Shown here: in pieces, positions 10,211 through 19,366 of the stretch
Numbering within the stretch: the first letter of the stretch is position 1
Layout of the letters: each line of letters starts with the position of its first letter
Assembly: GCA_020354025.1 (NCBI GenBank)
Contig: CP070638.1
Location: 1,885,557-1,921,302, forward strand
Direction of reading: 5' to 3'
DNA from: Fidelibacterota bacterium
GTDB lineage: Bacteria; Fidelibacterota; Marinisomatia; SCGC-AAA003-L08; TS1B11
DNA: 35,746 bases
Position numbers and translations under genes: made by a program
Notes under the pieces: generated by a model
Told to the model about the DNA's origin: nothing
The model's input: the letters and a program-made list of their open reading frames with translations, nothing else
Databases searched by the model: none

Positions 10211-10514
10211 CCTTCAATCTTATCTATTCCTCAGTATCATCCTGTTCTGTTTCGGGCTATACGGGGTCATGACCCGGCGCAACGGCGTGGCGATCCTCAT
10301 GGGGATCGAGCTTATCCTGAATTCGGCCAACCTAAACCTGGTGGCCTTTAACCGCTTCGGCGGCTTGTCGGAGCTTTTGCCAGGACATGTTTTCGCCCTG
10401 TTCGTGATCATTATGGCCGCTTCGGAAGCCGCGGTAGCCCTGGCGATCATCATCAATCTGTACAAGACCTTCCACACCGTGAACGTGGATGAGGCTCACG
10501 AGATGAGAGGCTAG
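10203..10514 (+). CDS. nuoK: NADH-quinone oxidoreductase subunit K (11-subunit complex)
   Basis: Three-helix, MrpC-like membrane subunit. The two membrane glutamates of the proton path are present at E36 (LMGIELILNSANLN) and E75 (MAASEAAVALAI). I use the ATG at 10203, giving 103 residues starting MDSLQSYLFLS, as in the family. A longer frame from 10137 only reads through nuoJ1 out of frame. Confidence 0.95.
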   Translation: MDSLQSYLFLSIILFCFGLYGVMTRRNGVAILMGIELILNSANLNLVAFNRFGGLSELLPGHVFALFVIIMAASEAAVALAIIINLYKTFHTVNVDEAHEMRG

Positions 10515-10516
10515 CC

Positions 10517-12589
10517 GTGGACGTCCGGACACAATTTGCCCTGATCATCCTATTCCTGCCACTGGCGTCCTGCGTACTGCAGATTTTCTTCGGACGGCGT
10601 CTGGGACCGAGGGGAGTATGGATTTCGGTGGCAGCCGAATTTGTCACACTCGTGCTGGCCTTCAGCATGCTGGCAACGGTAGTGCTGGGCACGCCCATGC
10701 AGCACTACCCGGAAGTAGAGTGGTTCTCTCTGGGCACATTCACCCTCACCCTGGGCTTCCAGCTCGACAACCTAGCAGTGGCCATGCTCATGGTTGTGGC
10801 GATCATTTCCTCCCTGGTACACCTTTATTCGGTCGAATACATGCGAGGGGATGTGCGCTATACCCGCTATTTCGGCTACCTAGGCCTGTTCACCTTTTCC
10901 ATGAACGGTATCGTCCTGGCCCACAGCCTGGTGATGATGTTCATATTCTGGGAGCTGGTGGGTCTGAGTTCCTACCTGCTCATCGGTCATTGGTTCGAGA
11001 AGGATTCCGCCGCCAGCGCCGGCAGGAAGGCTTTCCTCACCAACCGGGTGGGGGATATCGGGATGTTCATCGGCATCATGCTTTTCTGGGCGGCCGCAGG
11101 AACGTTCACTTTCCACGGCCTGTTCGAGGCGGTGGACGTGGAAGGAGCCAACCTCTTTGCGGGGCAGACCACCCTTTTAACGGTCGCCGGGATCATGGTG
11201 TTCATGGGAGCGGTGGGCAAATCGGCCCAGTTCCCCCTGCACATCTGGCTACCCGACGCCATGGAAGGCCCCACGCCCGTCTCGTGTCTCATTCACGCAG
11301 CGACCATGGTAGCCGCCGGCGTCTACATGATGGTGCGCATGTTCCCCATCCTGACGCCGGACGCCCTGTTGGTGGTAGGTGCTGTCGGTGCTATTACCGC
11401 GGTGCTCGGCGCGCTGATCGCCATCACCCAGTTCGACATAAAGCGGGTCCTGGCCTATTCCACTGTGAGCCAGCTGGGCTACATGATAATGGCGGTGGGC
11501 ATGGGGGCCCAGCAGGCGGCCTTCTTCCACCTGGCCACTCATGCCATGTTCAAGGGGCTGCTGTTCCTCTGTTCCGGCTCTGTCATCCACGCCATGCACC
11601 ACGCTCTGCACGAGAAGGGGGATCACAACACCGATCCTCAGGACATGCGCAATATGGGCGGGCTGCGTAAAAAGATGCCCATCACCTATATCACCATGTT
11701 AATCGGTGCTCTGGCGATTTCGGGTGTGCCCCTGTTCAGCGGTTTTCTGAGCAAGGATGCTATCCTGGCGGGCACTCTGGCCTTTGCCAGCGAGCATCAC
11801 CAGTGGTGGGCTGTGCTGTTTCCCATTGCCGGATTCGGGGCGGCGGCCGTGACCGCCTTCTACATGTTCCGCCTTATCTTCATGACCTTCCATGGGAAGC
11901 CGTCTGATGAGAAGGCCTACGAGCACATGGCCGAAACCCCGGCGGTGATGACGATGCCTCTGGTAATCCTGGCGGTGCTCTGCTTACCCCTATTCTTTAC
12001 TCTGCCGGGCCTGAATCCCTTCCAAGCCGAGGGGTGGTTCACCAACGTGATTCCCCAGGCGGAGAACCTCACCGGTTTTACCGAGTTGGGGGCAGAACAC
12101 CTGGAACACGGCTTCCACGAGGCCCACGGCATGGCCGTGCCCATTTCGATGAGTGTGGCGGGTTTGGGGATCGCTCTGTCCATAATTTTCTATCTACTAG
12201 GCTGGCTGAATCCCAAGACCTGGGCCGAGCGGCTGTGGCGTATTGGACTTTACCAGCTGTCGTTCTACAAATTTTACTTTGATGAGATCTACGATGCTCT
12301 CATCTACCGGCCCTTCCTGTGGCTGACCGATAAGGTCGCCTGGATCGATTGGGACCTGTGGGACCAGCGGTTTATTGACGGCTGGGGGCGGAACACGGTC
12401 CGGGCGGGCAACGCCTCGGGGTGGCTTGACTATCATTGGCTGGACCAGATCGTGATCGACGGTTTCGGCCGCATCACCAACGGACTGGGCGCAATCGGGC
12501 GCAGGCTTCAGACCGGCCGGGTGCAGAATTACCTCATGTGGGCCCTGGCCGGGGCAATTATCGTCTTTCTGGTGGCGGCGAGTATCTGA
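10517..12589 (+). CDS. nuoL: NADH-quinone oxidoreductase subunit L (11-subunit complex)
   Basis: Distal antiporter-like pump subunit of 690 residues, with the long lateral helix and last membrane segment at the C-terminus. The key blocks are present: FWELVGLSSYLLIGHWFE with its channel glutamate, and GKSAQFPLHIWLPDAMEGP with its lysine. Compared with NuoL2 it has an extra His/Asp-rich loop (HALHEKGDHNTDPQ) and a longer loop before the lateral helix (HLEHGFHEAHG). GTG start two bases after nuoK1. Confidence 0.97.
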   Translation: MDVRTQFALIILFLPLASCVLQIFFGRRLGPRGVWISVAAEFVTLVLAFSMLATVVLGTPMQHYPEVEWFSLGTFTLTLGFQLDNLAVAMLMVVAIISSLVHLYSVEYMRGDVRYTRYFGYLGLFTFSMNGIVLAHSLVMMFIFWELVGLSSYLLIGHWFEKDSAASAGRKAFLTNRVGDIGMFIGIMLFWAAAGTFTFHGLFEAVDVEGANLFAGQTTLLTVAGIMVFMGAVGKSAQFPLHIWLPDAMEGPTPVSCLIHAATMVAAGVYMMVRMFPILTPDALLVVGAVGAITAVLGALIAITQFDIKRVLAYSTVSQLGYMIMAVGMGAQQAAFFHLATHAMFKGLLFLCSGSVIHAMHHALHEKGDHNTDPQDMRNMGGLRKKMPITYITMLIGALAISGVPLFSGFLSKDAILAGTLAFASEHHQWWAVLFPIAGFGAAAVTAFYMFRLIFMTFHGKPSDEKAYEHMAETPAVMTMPLVILAVLCLPLFFTLPGLNPFQAEGWFTNVIPQAENLTGFTELGAEHLEHGFHEAHGMAVPISMSVAGLGIALSIIFYLLGWLNPKTWAERLWRIGLYQLSFYKFYFDEIYDALIYRPFLWLTDKVAWIDWDLWDQRFIDGWGRNTVRAGNASGWLDYHWLDQIVIDGFGRITNGLGAIGRRLQTGRVQNYLMWALAGAIIVFLVAASI

Positions 12590-12637
12590 GGCCGGGCCGT
12601 TATCATGTACGCCGAACCAAGAAGAAAGCTTGATTAA

Positions 12638-14206
12638 ATGGATGCTTACTTTTTAACCCTACTCGTTTTTCTGCCGGTACTTGGAGGCGGGATAATATTG
12701 CTGGTTCCGAGGGAGCGAGCAGACTTGATCAAATGGATTGCGGCTGGATTTACCGGCCTGCAGGTCCTGCTGGCCTTCTGGCTCTTCGCAGCTTTCGACC
12801 GTTCCAGCGACGTTATCCAATTCGCCGTGAAAGCGGCCTGGATTCCGGCCTTTAACATCAATTACCATGTGGGAGTGGACGGCCTCTCCATGCCCATGGT
12901 CTTCCTGACGGCGCTGCTGTCGTTTGTTTCCATCATCGCCAGTTGGAACATTACCAAGGCCCCCCGAGGCTACTTCAGCCTCTTCCTGCTGCTGGACGCC
13001 GGCATGATGGGAGTGTTCGTGGCCCTGGACTTCTTCCTGTTCTACGTGTTCTGGGAGGTAATGCTGCTGCCTATGTACTTCCTAATCGGGATGTGGGGCG
13101 GCCCCCAGCGGCAGTACGCGGCCATCAAGTTCTTTATTTATACCCTTTTCGGGTCAGTACTCATACTCCTGTCCATGCTGGCCTTCTATTTCTATACCGA
13201 GCCGCACACCTTCAGCCTGATCGCCCTGATCCAGGAGGCTCCCAAGATTAACGTGCAGCTGTGGGGCATGAATATAAAGTGGCTCATCTGGGTGGCGCTG
13301 TTCATCGGTTTTGCCATCAAAGTACCAATTTTCCCCTTCCATACCTGGCTGCCACTGGCCCACGTGGAAGCGCCCACGGCAGTGTCGGTGATCCTGGCCG
13401 GTGTGCTGTTAAAGATGGGGACCTACGGGTTGCTACGAATCAGCTATCCCCTGCTTCCGGATGAGACCATCGGATTCGCCACTTTCCTGGCGGTACTGGC
13501 GGTAATCAATATCATCTGGGGCGCGGCCAACGCCATTGCTCAGACAGACCTGAAACGTATGGTGGCCTACTCGTCGATTAGCCACATGGGCATGGTGCTG
13601 CTGGGTATGGCGGCGGTGGTGAGCAGCAGCCGTAGCGGTGCCCAGGCTGGTATGAACGGGGCGGTCCTGCAGATGTTCAACCACGGCACGATCACGGCTA
13701 TGCTCTTCCTATTGGTGGGTGTCATCTACGACCGGGCACACCACCGATACATTATCTACCCCAAGGATTACGAGGACGAAGCCCTCAGGGGTAAGCCGGG
13801 CTTCGGCGGCCTAGCGACGAATCTGCCGGTCTATTCAGGTTTCGTAGCCCTGGCCTTTTTTGCCGGCCTGGGACTGCCAGCTCTGTCGGCCTTCATCAGC
13901 GAGGCCATGTGTTTCATCGGCGGCTTCACCGCCTTCCGAACACTTACCATCATCGGTACGGTGGGGATTCTGCTGAACGCCACCTATTTCCTGCGGGCTT
14001 TCCAACGCATGTTCCTAGGACAGCCCAGCGAGAAATGGGCGGGTCTGACCGACATGTCAATCCGCGAGATCGGATTCATGGCACCCCTGGCCGTGATCGT
14101 TATTTTCCTGGGTGTCTTTCCCCGGCCAGCCCTGGATATCATGTCCGCCACCATGGACCGCCTCATTGACTTGGTTACGCTGGTTTCGCAGGTGGCAGTG
14201 CAGTAG
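12638..14206 (+). CDS. nuoM: NADH-quinone oxidoreductase subunit M (11-subunit complex)
   Basis: Antiporter-like pump subunit (522 aa). FYVFWEVMLLPMYFLIG holds the channel glutamate, and IKVPIFPFHTWLPLAHVEAP the central lysine region. In the latter the common WLPDAH is WLPLAH, whereas NuoM2 keeps the Asp. About 13 extra residues (SSSRSGAQAGMNGA) follow the YSSISHMGM block. The gene starts 48 bases after nuoL1; a 10-codon frame in that gap ends in TAAATG but is too short to call. Confidence 0.96.
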   Translation: MDAYFLTLLVFLPVLGGGIILLVPRERADLIKWIAAGFTGLQVLLAFWLFAAFDRSSDVIQFAVKAAWIPAFNINYHVGVDGLSMPMVFLTALLSFVSIIASWNITKAPRGYFSLFLLLDAGMMGVFVALDFFLFYVFWEVMLLPMYFLIGMWGGPQRQYAAIKFFIYTLFGSVLILLSMLAFYFYTEPHTFSLIALIQEAPKINVQLWGMNIKWLIWVALFIGFAIKVPIFPFHTWLPLAHVEAPTAVSVILAGVLLKMGTYGLLRISYPLLPDETIGFATFLAVLAVINIIWGAANAIAQTDLKRMVAYSSISHMGMVLLGMAAVVSSSRSGAQAGMNGAVLQMFNHGTITAMLFLLVGVIYDRAHHRYIIYPKDYEDEALRGKPGFGGLATNLPVYSGFVALAFFAGLGLPALSAFISEAMCFIGGFTAFRTLTIIGTVGILLNATYFLRAFQRMFLGQPSEKWAGLTDMSIREIGFMAPLAVIVIFLGVFPRPALDIMSATMDRLIDLVTLVSQVAVQ

Positions 14207-14237
14207 GCAGTGGCACTAAGAGGATTACTCTGAGAGC

Positions 14238-15728
14238 ATGTCTAACATCCAAAGTCTGACCTACTTCCTACCGGAGCTGATCCTAACGAGCTCTGCGATG
14301 GTGATCATCCTGACGGACGTGTTTTTCAGGGGCCGGAATCGCAACCGGCTCATCTGGCTGCTGAGCCTGGTGGCGCTAGGGATCGCGGCGATATTCCTGC
14401 TCCTCCAGACAACCCCCCCGGATGCCATTTTCTACGGCGCGTTGGCAGTTGATCCCTACAGCCGGTTCTTCAAGTGGATTTTCCTGCTGGCCACAGTAGT
14501 TATCTACGTAGTTTCGCCCTATTCCAGAGAGCTTGATAACAATCCGCGACACGAATACTACCTCTTCATGCTGCTGGTGGTATTCGGCCTGTTTCTGATG
14601 GCCTCGGCCCTTGACCTGATCATTGTCTATCTGTCCATCGAGATAGTGAGCATCGGTTCGTTTGTCCTGGCCGGTTTCCTCAAACAGGAACGGCTTTCAA
14701 ATGAATCCTCGCTGAAGTACGTCATATACGGAGCCCTCTCATCAGGAGTTATGCTATACGGCCTGAGCCTGCTGTTCGGGATTGCCGGATCCACCAATGT
14801 ATTCGATATCCAGGCGGCTCTTTCCGGGGTACCGGATAAAGCGCACCTCACGCTGGCAGTGGCTCTGCTGCTGGTCCTGACCGGTTTCGGCTACAAGATC
14901 GCCATGGTGCCTTTCCACTTCTGGACCCCGGACGTTTACCAGGGGGCACCCACCACCATAACGGCATACCTGTCGGTGGCACCCAAGGCCGCGGGATTTG
15001 CCCTGGCGCTGCGGATACTGGGCATCACCTTCGGGTCCAGTCCCGATATGAACCTAGGCGAATGGCTACCGGTAGAGGGGCTGCCCTTCGGTACACTAAT
15101 CGCTATCTTTTCCGCCGCCACAATGACGGTGGGCAACATCATCGCCATTCAGCAGAGCAGCGTCAAGCGACTGCTAGCCTACTCCAGCATCGCCCATGCC
15201 GGGTATATGCTCATGGCTGCCGCCATCCTCAACGCCCAAGCCGTCAGCGCCATCATGTTCTACCTAGCGGTCTACCTGTTCATGAACCTGGGGGCTTTCC
15301 TGGTTGCCATCTTTATCCACAACCGGTACGGCTACGATGAGATCGAGGAATGGAAGGGATTGGGTTTCCAGGCCCCGGCGGTTGCTGTCGCCATGGGTAT
15401 TTTTCTTTTCAGCCTTACCGGTCTGCCGCCTACCGCCGGATTCGTGGGTAAGGTTTACCTCTTTTCGGTTCTGATCGAAGCCCAGCAATTCTGGTGGCTC
15501 GCAGTGCTGGGAGTGTTGAATTCGGTGGTGTCTCTGTATTATTATATGCGTATTCTAAAGGCGATGTTCTTGGATAGTGAACCCACCGGTGAAAGGATCT
15601 CGGGCCATCCGGCGTTGTCCGGCACTATCCTCTTGCTGATGATACCGGTGCTGCTTTTCGGAGTATACTGGAGTCCACTGATGAACCTAGTGCGCTCTTC
15701 CCTAGAATTTTTCAGCCCGGGGATGTAA
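14238..15728 (+). CDS. nuoN: NADH-quinone oxidoreductase subunit N (11-subunit complex)
   Basis: Third antiporter-like pump subunit (496 aa). Family blocks: SLKYVIYGALSSGVMLYGLS, FKW helices, KIAMVPFHFWTPDVYQGAP, and KRLLAYSSIAHAGYMLMA. It ends the first cluster, giving the order A-B-C-D-H-I-J-K-L-M-N. The downstream gap to the thioesterase gene is only 21 bases and has no terminator-like hairpin. Confidence 0.96.
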   Translation: MSNIQSLTYFLPELILTSSAMVIILTDVFFRGRNRNRLIWLLSLVALGIAAIFLLLQTTPPDAIFYGALAVDPYSRFFKWIFLLATVVIYVVSPYSRELDNNPRHEYYLFMLLVVFGLFLMASALDLIIVYLSIEIVSIGSFVLAGFLKQERLSNESSLKYVIYGALSSGVMLYGLSLLFGIAGSTNVFDIQAALSGVPDKAHLTLAVALLLVLTGFGYKIAMVPFHFWTPDVYQGAPTTITAYLSVAPKAAGFALALRILGITFGSSPDMNLGEWLPVEGLPFGTLIAIFSAATMTVGNIIAIQQSSVKRLLAYSSIAHAGYMLMAAAILNAQAVSAIMFYLAVYLFMNLGAFLVAIFIHNRYGYDEIEEWKGLGFQAPAVAVAMGIFLFSLTGLPPTAGFVGKVYLFSVLIEAQQFWWLAVLGVLNSVVSLYYYMRILKAMFLDSEPTGERISGHPALSGTILLLMIPVLLFGVYWSPLMNLVRSSLEFFSPGM

Positions 15729-15749
15729 TCCGCTGCCCCCGTTGTTTGG

Positions 15750-16274
15750 GTGGGTATGACTTCCTCTGGTGCGTCTTTGAAAACTCCTGTTCCTCCCGAG
15801 CGGCCTGTCTCTGAATCTCAGACGGTGATGAACGAGATGGTGCTGCCTAATGACGCTAATGTTCTGGGGAACGTACTGGGTGGTCACGTGATGCACCTAA
15901 TGGACATGTGCGCGGCCATGGCTGCGACGCGTCACTGCCGTAAGGTTGTTGTTACGGCTTCGGTGGACCATTTGAGTTTTCATCACCCCGTCAAGGTGGG
16001 AGAGCTGATGACCCTGAAGGCCTCGGTGAACTATACTGACCGTACTTCAATGGAGGTGGGTGTGCGGATCGAGGCCGAGCATCCCCTGACGGGGGGAAGG
16101 CGGCACACCAGTTCGGCCTATCTCACGTTCGTAGCCCTAGATGCAGAGGGCCAGCCGACGCCGGTGCCGAAGGTAGTACCCGCGACGGCGGAGGAGAAGC
16201 GTCGTTACGAGGCTGCTCGTAAACGCAGGAAAGAACGTCTCAGGCGTATCAGGGCTGGAGGCTCTCAGCAGTGA
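15750..16274 (+). CDS. Acyl-CoA thioesterase, hotdog fold (YciA/BACH-like)
   Basis: Hydrolyses acyl-CoA thioesters to free acid and CoA. The hotdog N-terminal motif is visible as MVLPNDANVLGNVLGGHVMHLMD, read here as MVLPNDANVLG then NVLGGHVMHLMD, followed by TASVDHLSFHHPVKVGE and TSMEVGVRIEAE. The family's conserved Asp on the central helix is in HLMDM. The C-terminus is basic (RKRRKERLRRIR). 174 residues from GTG 15750; an ATG at 15756 would shorten it by two. Its physiological acyl-CoA is unknown. It sits on the same strand between two complex I clusters, 21 and 22 bases from its neighbours, so it is probably cotranscribed, but no functional link to complex I is established. Confidence 0.88.
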   Translation: MGMTSSGASLKTPVPPERPVSESQTVMNEMVLPNDANVLGNVLGGHVMHLMDMCAAMAATRHCRKVVVTASVDHLSFHHPVKVGELMTLKASVNYTDRTSMEVGVRIEAEHPLTGGRRHTSSAYLTFVALDAEGQPTPVPKVVPATAEEKRRYEAARKRRKERLRRIRAGGSQQ

Positions 16275-16296
16275 TATCATTGAATCTGATTGAATT

Positions 16297-16662
16297 ATGA
16301 TCGGCGACTACTTACCAGTACTATTCGTATTTATCATGGCGGCGGGGCTGGCTGTGCTTTTGCTGGTGCTCACCCATCTCGTTGGGCCGCGGGTGAAGGA
16401 TAAGGTAAAACTCTCGCCCTACGAGTCGGGTGTGGATCCGGTAGCCCCGGCCCATACCCGCCTCAACATCCGCTACTTCATCGTGGGGCTGGTGTTTATC
16501 ATATTTGATATCGAGATAATTTTCCTCTATCCCTGGGCGGTTATTTTCAGCGACTTCATCAAACGGAGTCCCTTTATCCTCTATGAAATGTTGTTTTTCA
16601 TAGCCGTGCTACTCTTCGGTTATATATATGTCTGGCGAAAGAGGGTGTTTGAATGGGAGTAG
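16297..16662 (+). CDS. nuoA: NADH-quinone oxidoreductase subunit A (14-subunit complex)
   Basis: First subunit gene of the second complex I cluster (121 aa). It has three membrane helices, the loop [10 protein letters not shown] and helix [20 protein letters not shown]. It differs clearly from NuoA1 in loop and termini, so it is not a recent copy. No strong Shine-Dalgarno site is seen, which may reflect coupling to the thioesterase gene 22 bases upstream. Its end overlaps nuoB2 by ten bases. Confidence 0.96.
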   Translation: MIGDYLPVLFVFIMAAGLAVLLLVLTHLVGPRVKDKVKLSPYESGVDPVAPAHTRLNIRYFIVGLVFIIFDIEIIFLYPWAVIFSDFIKRSPFILYEMLFFIAVLLFGYIYVWRKRVFEWE

Positions 16663-17156
16663 AGCGAAGCGGAGGAATCGGATGGTTGAGCACCACGGTC
16701 GACGCATTTGCCAACTGGGCACGGAAGAATTCACTTTGGCCGATGCCTTTCGGTACCGCCTGCTGTGGTATTGAGTTCATGTCGGTTCTGGCGTCGCGCC
16801 ACGATATGGCACGGTTCGGGGCGGAAGCCATACGGTTTTCACCCCGGCAGTCAGACCTGCTGCTGGTAGCCGGACGGATTCCAATCAAGATGATGCCGGT
16901 CCTGACCCGGATTTACGAGCAGATGCCCGAGCCCAAGTGGATTATCGCTATGGGGGCTTGTGCCTCCAGCGGCGGGGTGTTCGATACCTACAGTGTGGTC
17001 CAGGGGATCGATAACTTCCTCCCGGTAGATGTATATATCCCCGGCTGCCCGCCGCGGCCTGAGGCCATCCTCGATGCACTTATAAAGATCCAGAAACTGA
17101 TCAAGCGGGATTCTCTAGGCCACTACAAGCCGCCCGTGGAAGAAACCGCTACCTAG
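16653..17156 (+). CDS. nuoB: NADH-quinone oxidoreductase subunit B (14-subunit complex)
   Basis: N2-cluster subunit (167 aa). The ligands are Cys37-Cys38, Cys103 (GACASSGG) and Cys132 (GCPPRPEAI). The [16 protein letters not shown] and [10 protein letters not shown] blocks put it in a different NuoB subgroup from the first cluster's protein. The ATG overlaps the nuoA2 end by ten bases. Confidence 0.97.
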   Translation: MGVERSGGIGWLSTTVDAFANWARKNSLWPMPFGTACCGIEFMSVLASRHDMARFGAEAIRFSPRQSDLLLVAGRIPIKMMPVLTRIYEQMPEPKWIIAMGACASSGGVFDTYSVVQGIDNFLPVDVYIPGCPPRPEAILDALIKIQKLIKRDSLGHYKPPVEETAT

Positions 17157-17160
17157 CGTT

Positions 17161-17700
17161 ATGCTGCCCAAGGACCAGCTGACCGTTGTTATAAAGGAAA
17201 AGTTTCCCGATTCCTTCCTCGAGATAACCGATTTCCGGGATATGCTGACTATTCACATCCGCGGTGAACAGGTGCTGGACCTGCTGAGGACGTTGAAGAC
17301 CGATCCCCGGTTCGCCTTCAACTTTCTGGCAGACATCACAGCAGTAGATCATCTGGAGATGGATGCTCCTGCGCGCTTTGCGGTGGTCTATCACCTGCTC
17401 AACCAGCACGAAGTCAGGCGGATAGTGGTCCGTGCGTGGGTGGATGAGGAACATCCCTCGCTGCCATCCGTCTACCCCCTGTGGAAGACGGCCGACTGGC
17501 AGGAGCGGGAGGTCTATGACCTGTTCGGTATCGAATTCACCGGACATCCTGACCTGAGGCGTATCATGACCCCAGATGACTTTCAGCACCACCCCCTACG
17601 GAAGGACTACCCGCTCCAAGGACGCGGTGAGCGCAGCAACTTCCCGGTTGTAAAGCGCCGGATCGGCAGCAAATGGCAGGAAGATAAAAGCGTCCAATGA
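17161..17700 (+). CDS. nuoC: NADH-quinone oxidoreductase subunit C (14-subunit complex)
   Basis: 30-kDa quinone-module subunit (179 aa). The signature at 115-134 reads EREVYDLFGI then EFTGHPDLRR, followed by MTPDDFQHHPLRKDYPLQGRGE. The gene starts four bases after nuoB2 and ends in an ATGA overlap with nuoD2. Confidence 0.97.
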   Translation: MLPKDQLTVVIKEKFPDSFLEITDFRDMLTIHIRGEQVLDLLRTLKTDPRFAFNFLADITAVDHLEMDAPARFAVVYHLLNQHEVRRIVVRAWVDEEHPSLPSVYPLWKTADWQEREVYDLFGIEFTGHPDLRRIMTPDDFQHHPLRKDYPLQGRGERSNFPVVKRRIGSKWQEDKSVQ

Positions 17701-18896
17701 CCCTCGAAGCGAAAGATCTGAGCACTGAGAAGCTGGTCCTGAATTTCGGGCCATCTCACCCGGCGACCCACGGAACCCTCCGAGTGATTATGGAGATTGA
17801 TGGTGAAAGAGTGACTAAGGTGACTCCTGAAATCGGCTTTCTCCATTGTGGATTTGAAAAGCTGGGTGAGCACCTGGACTACAACCAGTACATCACGGTT
17901 ACCGACCGCATGAACTACCTGTCGCCTATGTGCAACAACTTTGCATTTGTTCTGGCGGCAGAGAAGCTGCTGGATCTGGAGGTGCCAAAGCGGGCCCAGT
18001 ATATACGGGTGCTGATGTGCGAGCTGTCCCGCATCGCCGATCACCTGCTGCAGATCGGGATGCAGGCGGTGGATATCGGGGCCTTCACCGTATTTCTTTA
18101 CGGCTTCCGATTACGTGAGCGGATCTATGATCTATTTGAGCTAGCCTACGGAGCCCGCCTTACCACCAGTTATGCCCGGGTGGGGGGTCTTATGCGGGAC
18201 CTGCCCGATTCCTTCATGCCGGCAGCGCTTGATCTGCTGGATATGGCGCCTGGTACCTTCAAGGAAATAGACGGTCTGCTTACTCATAACCGCATCTGGC
18301 TGGACAGGACCAGGGGCATCGGTCCCGTCGGCCCCGAAGACGCCATCTCCTACGGCCTCACCGGGCCGATTGCGCGGGCATCCGGAGTGGACTACGACCT
18401 GCGGACAAAGGAACCCTACTCTTCCTACGAGGATTTCGACTTCGATGTCATTATAGGCAGTAACGGAGACGTCTATGACCGCTACCTCGTGCGGCTATAC
18501 GAGATGCGGGAGAGTCTGAAAATCTGCCGCCAAGTTCTGGAAAAAATGCCTGGCGGCCCGGTTAATGTGGATGCCGATTCCAAGTATATCCTTCCCCCCC
18601 GGGAGGAGATGTTTGGCTCCATTGAGGGGCTAATTCACCATTTTATGATCACCATGGAGAACCAGGGATTGACACCTCCGGTGGGCGAGGCATATGTCCC
18701 AACCGAAAGTCCCAATGGCGAGTTAGGTTTCTTTATCGTCAGCGACGGCGGCCGGGAGCCTTACCGGGTTCGAACCCGTCCCCCATCATTGATCAACTAC
18801 TCGGCGTTTCCCGTAATGATGGAAAATATGATGGTGTCGGATACGGTGGCGATTCTAGGCAGCCTGAACGTGATCGCCGGGGAGCTGGACCGGTGA
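17697..18896 (+). CDS. nuoD: NADH-quinone oxidoreductase subunit D (14-subunit complex)
   Basis: 49-kDa quinone-site subunit (399 aa). His25 in GPSHPATHG and Tyr74 in RMNYLSPMCNN correspond to the quinone-binding His and Tyr. It has the full segment EGLIHHFMITMENQG before VPTESPNGELGFFIVSDGG, unlike NuoD1. The ATG overlaps the nuoC2 stop, and its TGA overlaps the GTG of nuoE. Confidence 0.98.
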   Translation: MTLEAKDLSTEKLVLNFGPSHPATHGTLRVIMEIDGERVTKVTPEIGFLHCGFEKLGEHLDYNQYITVTDRMNYLSPMCNNFAFVLAAEKLLDLEVPKRAQYIRVLMCELSRIADHLLQIGMQAVDIGAFTVFLYGFRLRERIYDLFELAYGARLTTSYARVGGLMRDLPDSFMPAALDLLDMAPGTFKEIDGLLTHNRIWLDRTRGIGPVGPEDAISYGLTGPIARASGVDYDLRTKEPYSSYEDFDFDVIIGSNGDVYDRYLVRLYEMRESLKICRQVLEKMPGGPVNVDADSKYILPPREEMFGSIEGLIHHFMITMENQGLTPPVGEAYVPTESPNGELGFFIVSDGGREPYRVRTRPPSLINYSAFPVMMENMMVSDTVAILGSLNVIAGELDR

Positions 18897-19366
18897 GTTT
18901 TGCGTTCACCGCTGACCGTAAGAAGCGCTTCAACGCCCTGCTGAAGCAGTATCCGGATAAGCGGTCAGCCGCCTTACCCGCCCTGCATCTGGCCCAGGAT
19001 CAAGAGGGCTACCTGACAACGGAGACCATTGAAACCCTGGCGCAGATGCTGGACATCACACCCGCGAGCCTGATGGATACGATCTCTTTCCATACCCTTT
19101 TCCATACCAAGCCGCGAGGGAAGTATCTGCTCCAGGTGTGTCAGACACTTTCCTGCAGCCTGGCCGGGGCTGATGAGATCGTAGACCACCTTTCACACAA
19201 GTACCAGGTCAAGGCGGGGGAGACGACGCCGGACGGGAAGTATACCCTTCTCAAGGTGGAGTGCCTGGGGGCCTGCGATACGGCACCCGTCGTACAGATC
19301 AACGACGATTATTACGAGAAAGTGTCCAAAGACAAGCTGAATCGAATCTTGGATAAGCTGCCGTGA
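18893..19366 (+). CDS. nuoE: NADH-quinone oxidoreductase subunit E
   Basis: [2Fe-2S] (N1a) subunit of the NADH-oxidising module, 157 aa. The thioredoxin-like fold ligands are Cys83 and Cys88 (CQTLSC), and Cys124 and Cys128 (CLGAC). GTG start in a GTGA overlap with nuoD2; the end overlaps nuoF in the same way. The first cluster has no counterpart. Confidence 0.97.
   Translation: MSFAFTADRKKRFNALLKQYPDKRSAALPALHLAQDQEGYLTTETIETLAQMLDITPASLMDTISFHTLFHTKPRGKYLLQVCQTLSCSLAGADEIVDHLSHKYQVKAGETTPDGKYTLLKVECLGACDTAPVVQINDDYYEKVSKDKLNRILDKLP

Noticed and set aside
12605-12637. Ten-codon frame between nuoL1 and nuoM1 ending in TAAATG
   Set aside because: Too short to support as a gene; such frames arise by chance, although it could affect translation coupling.
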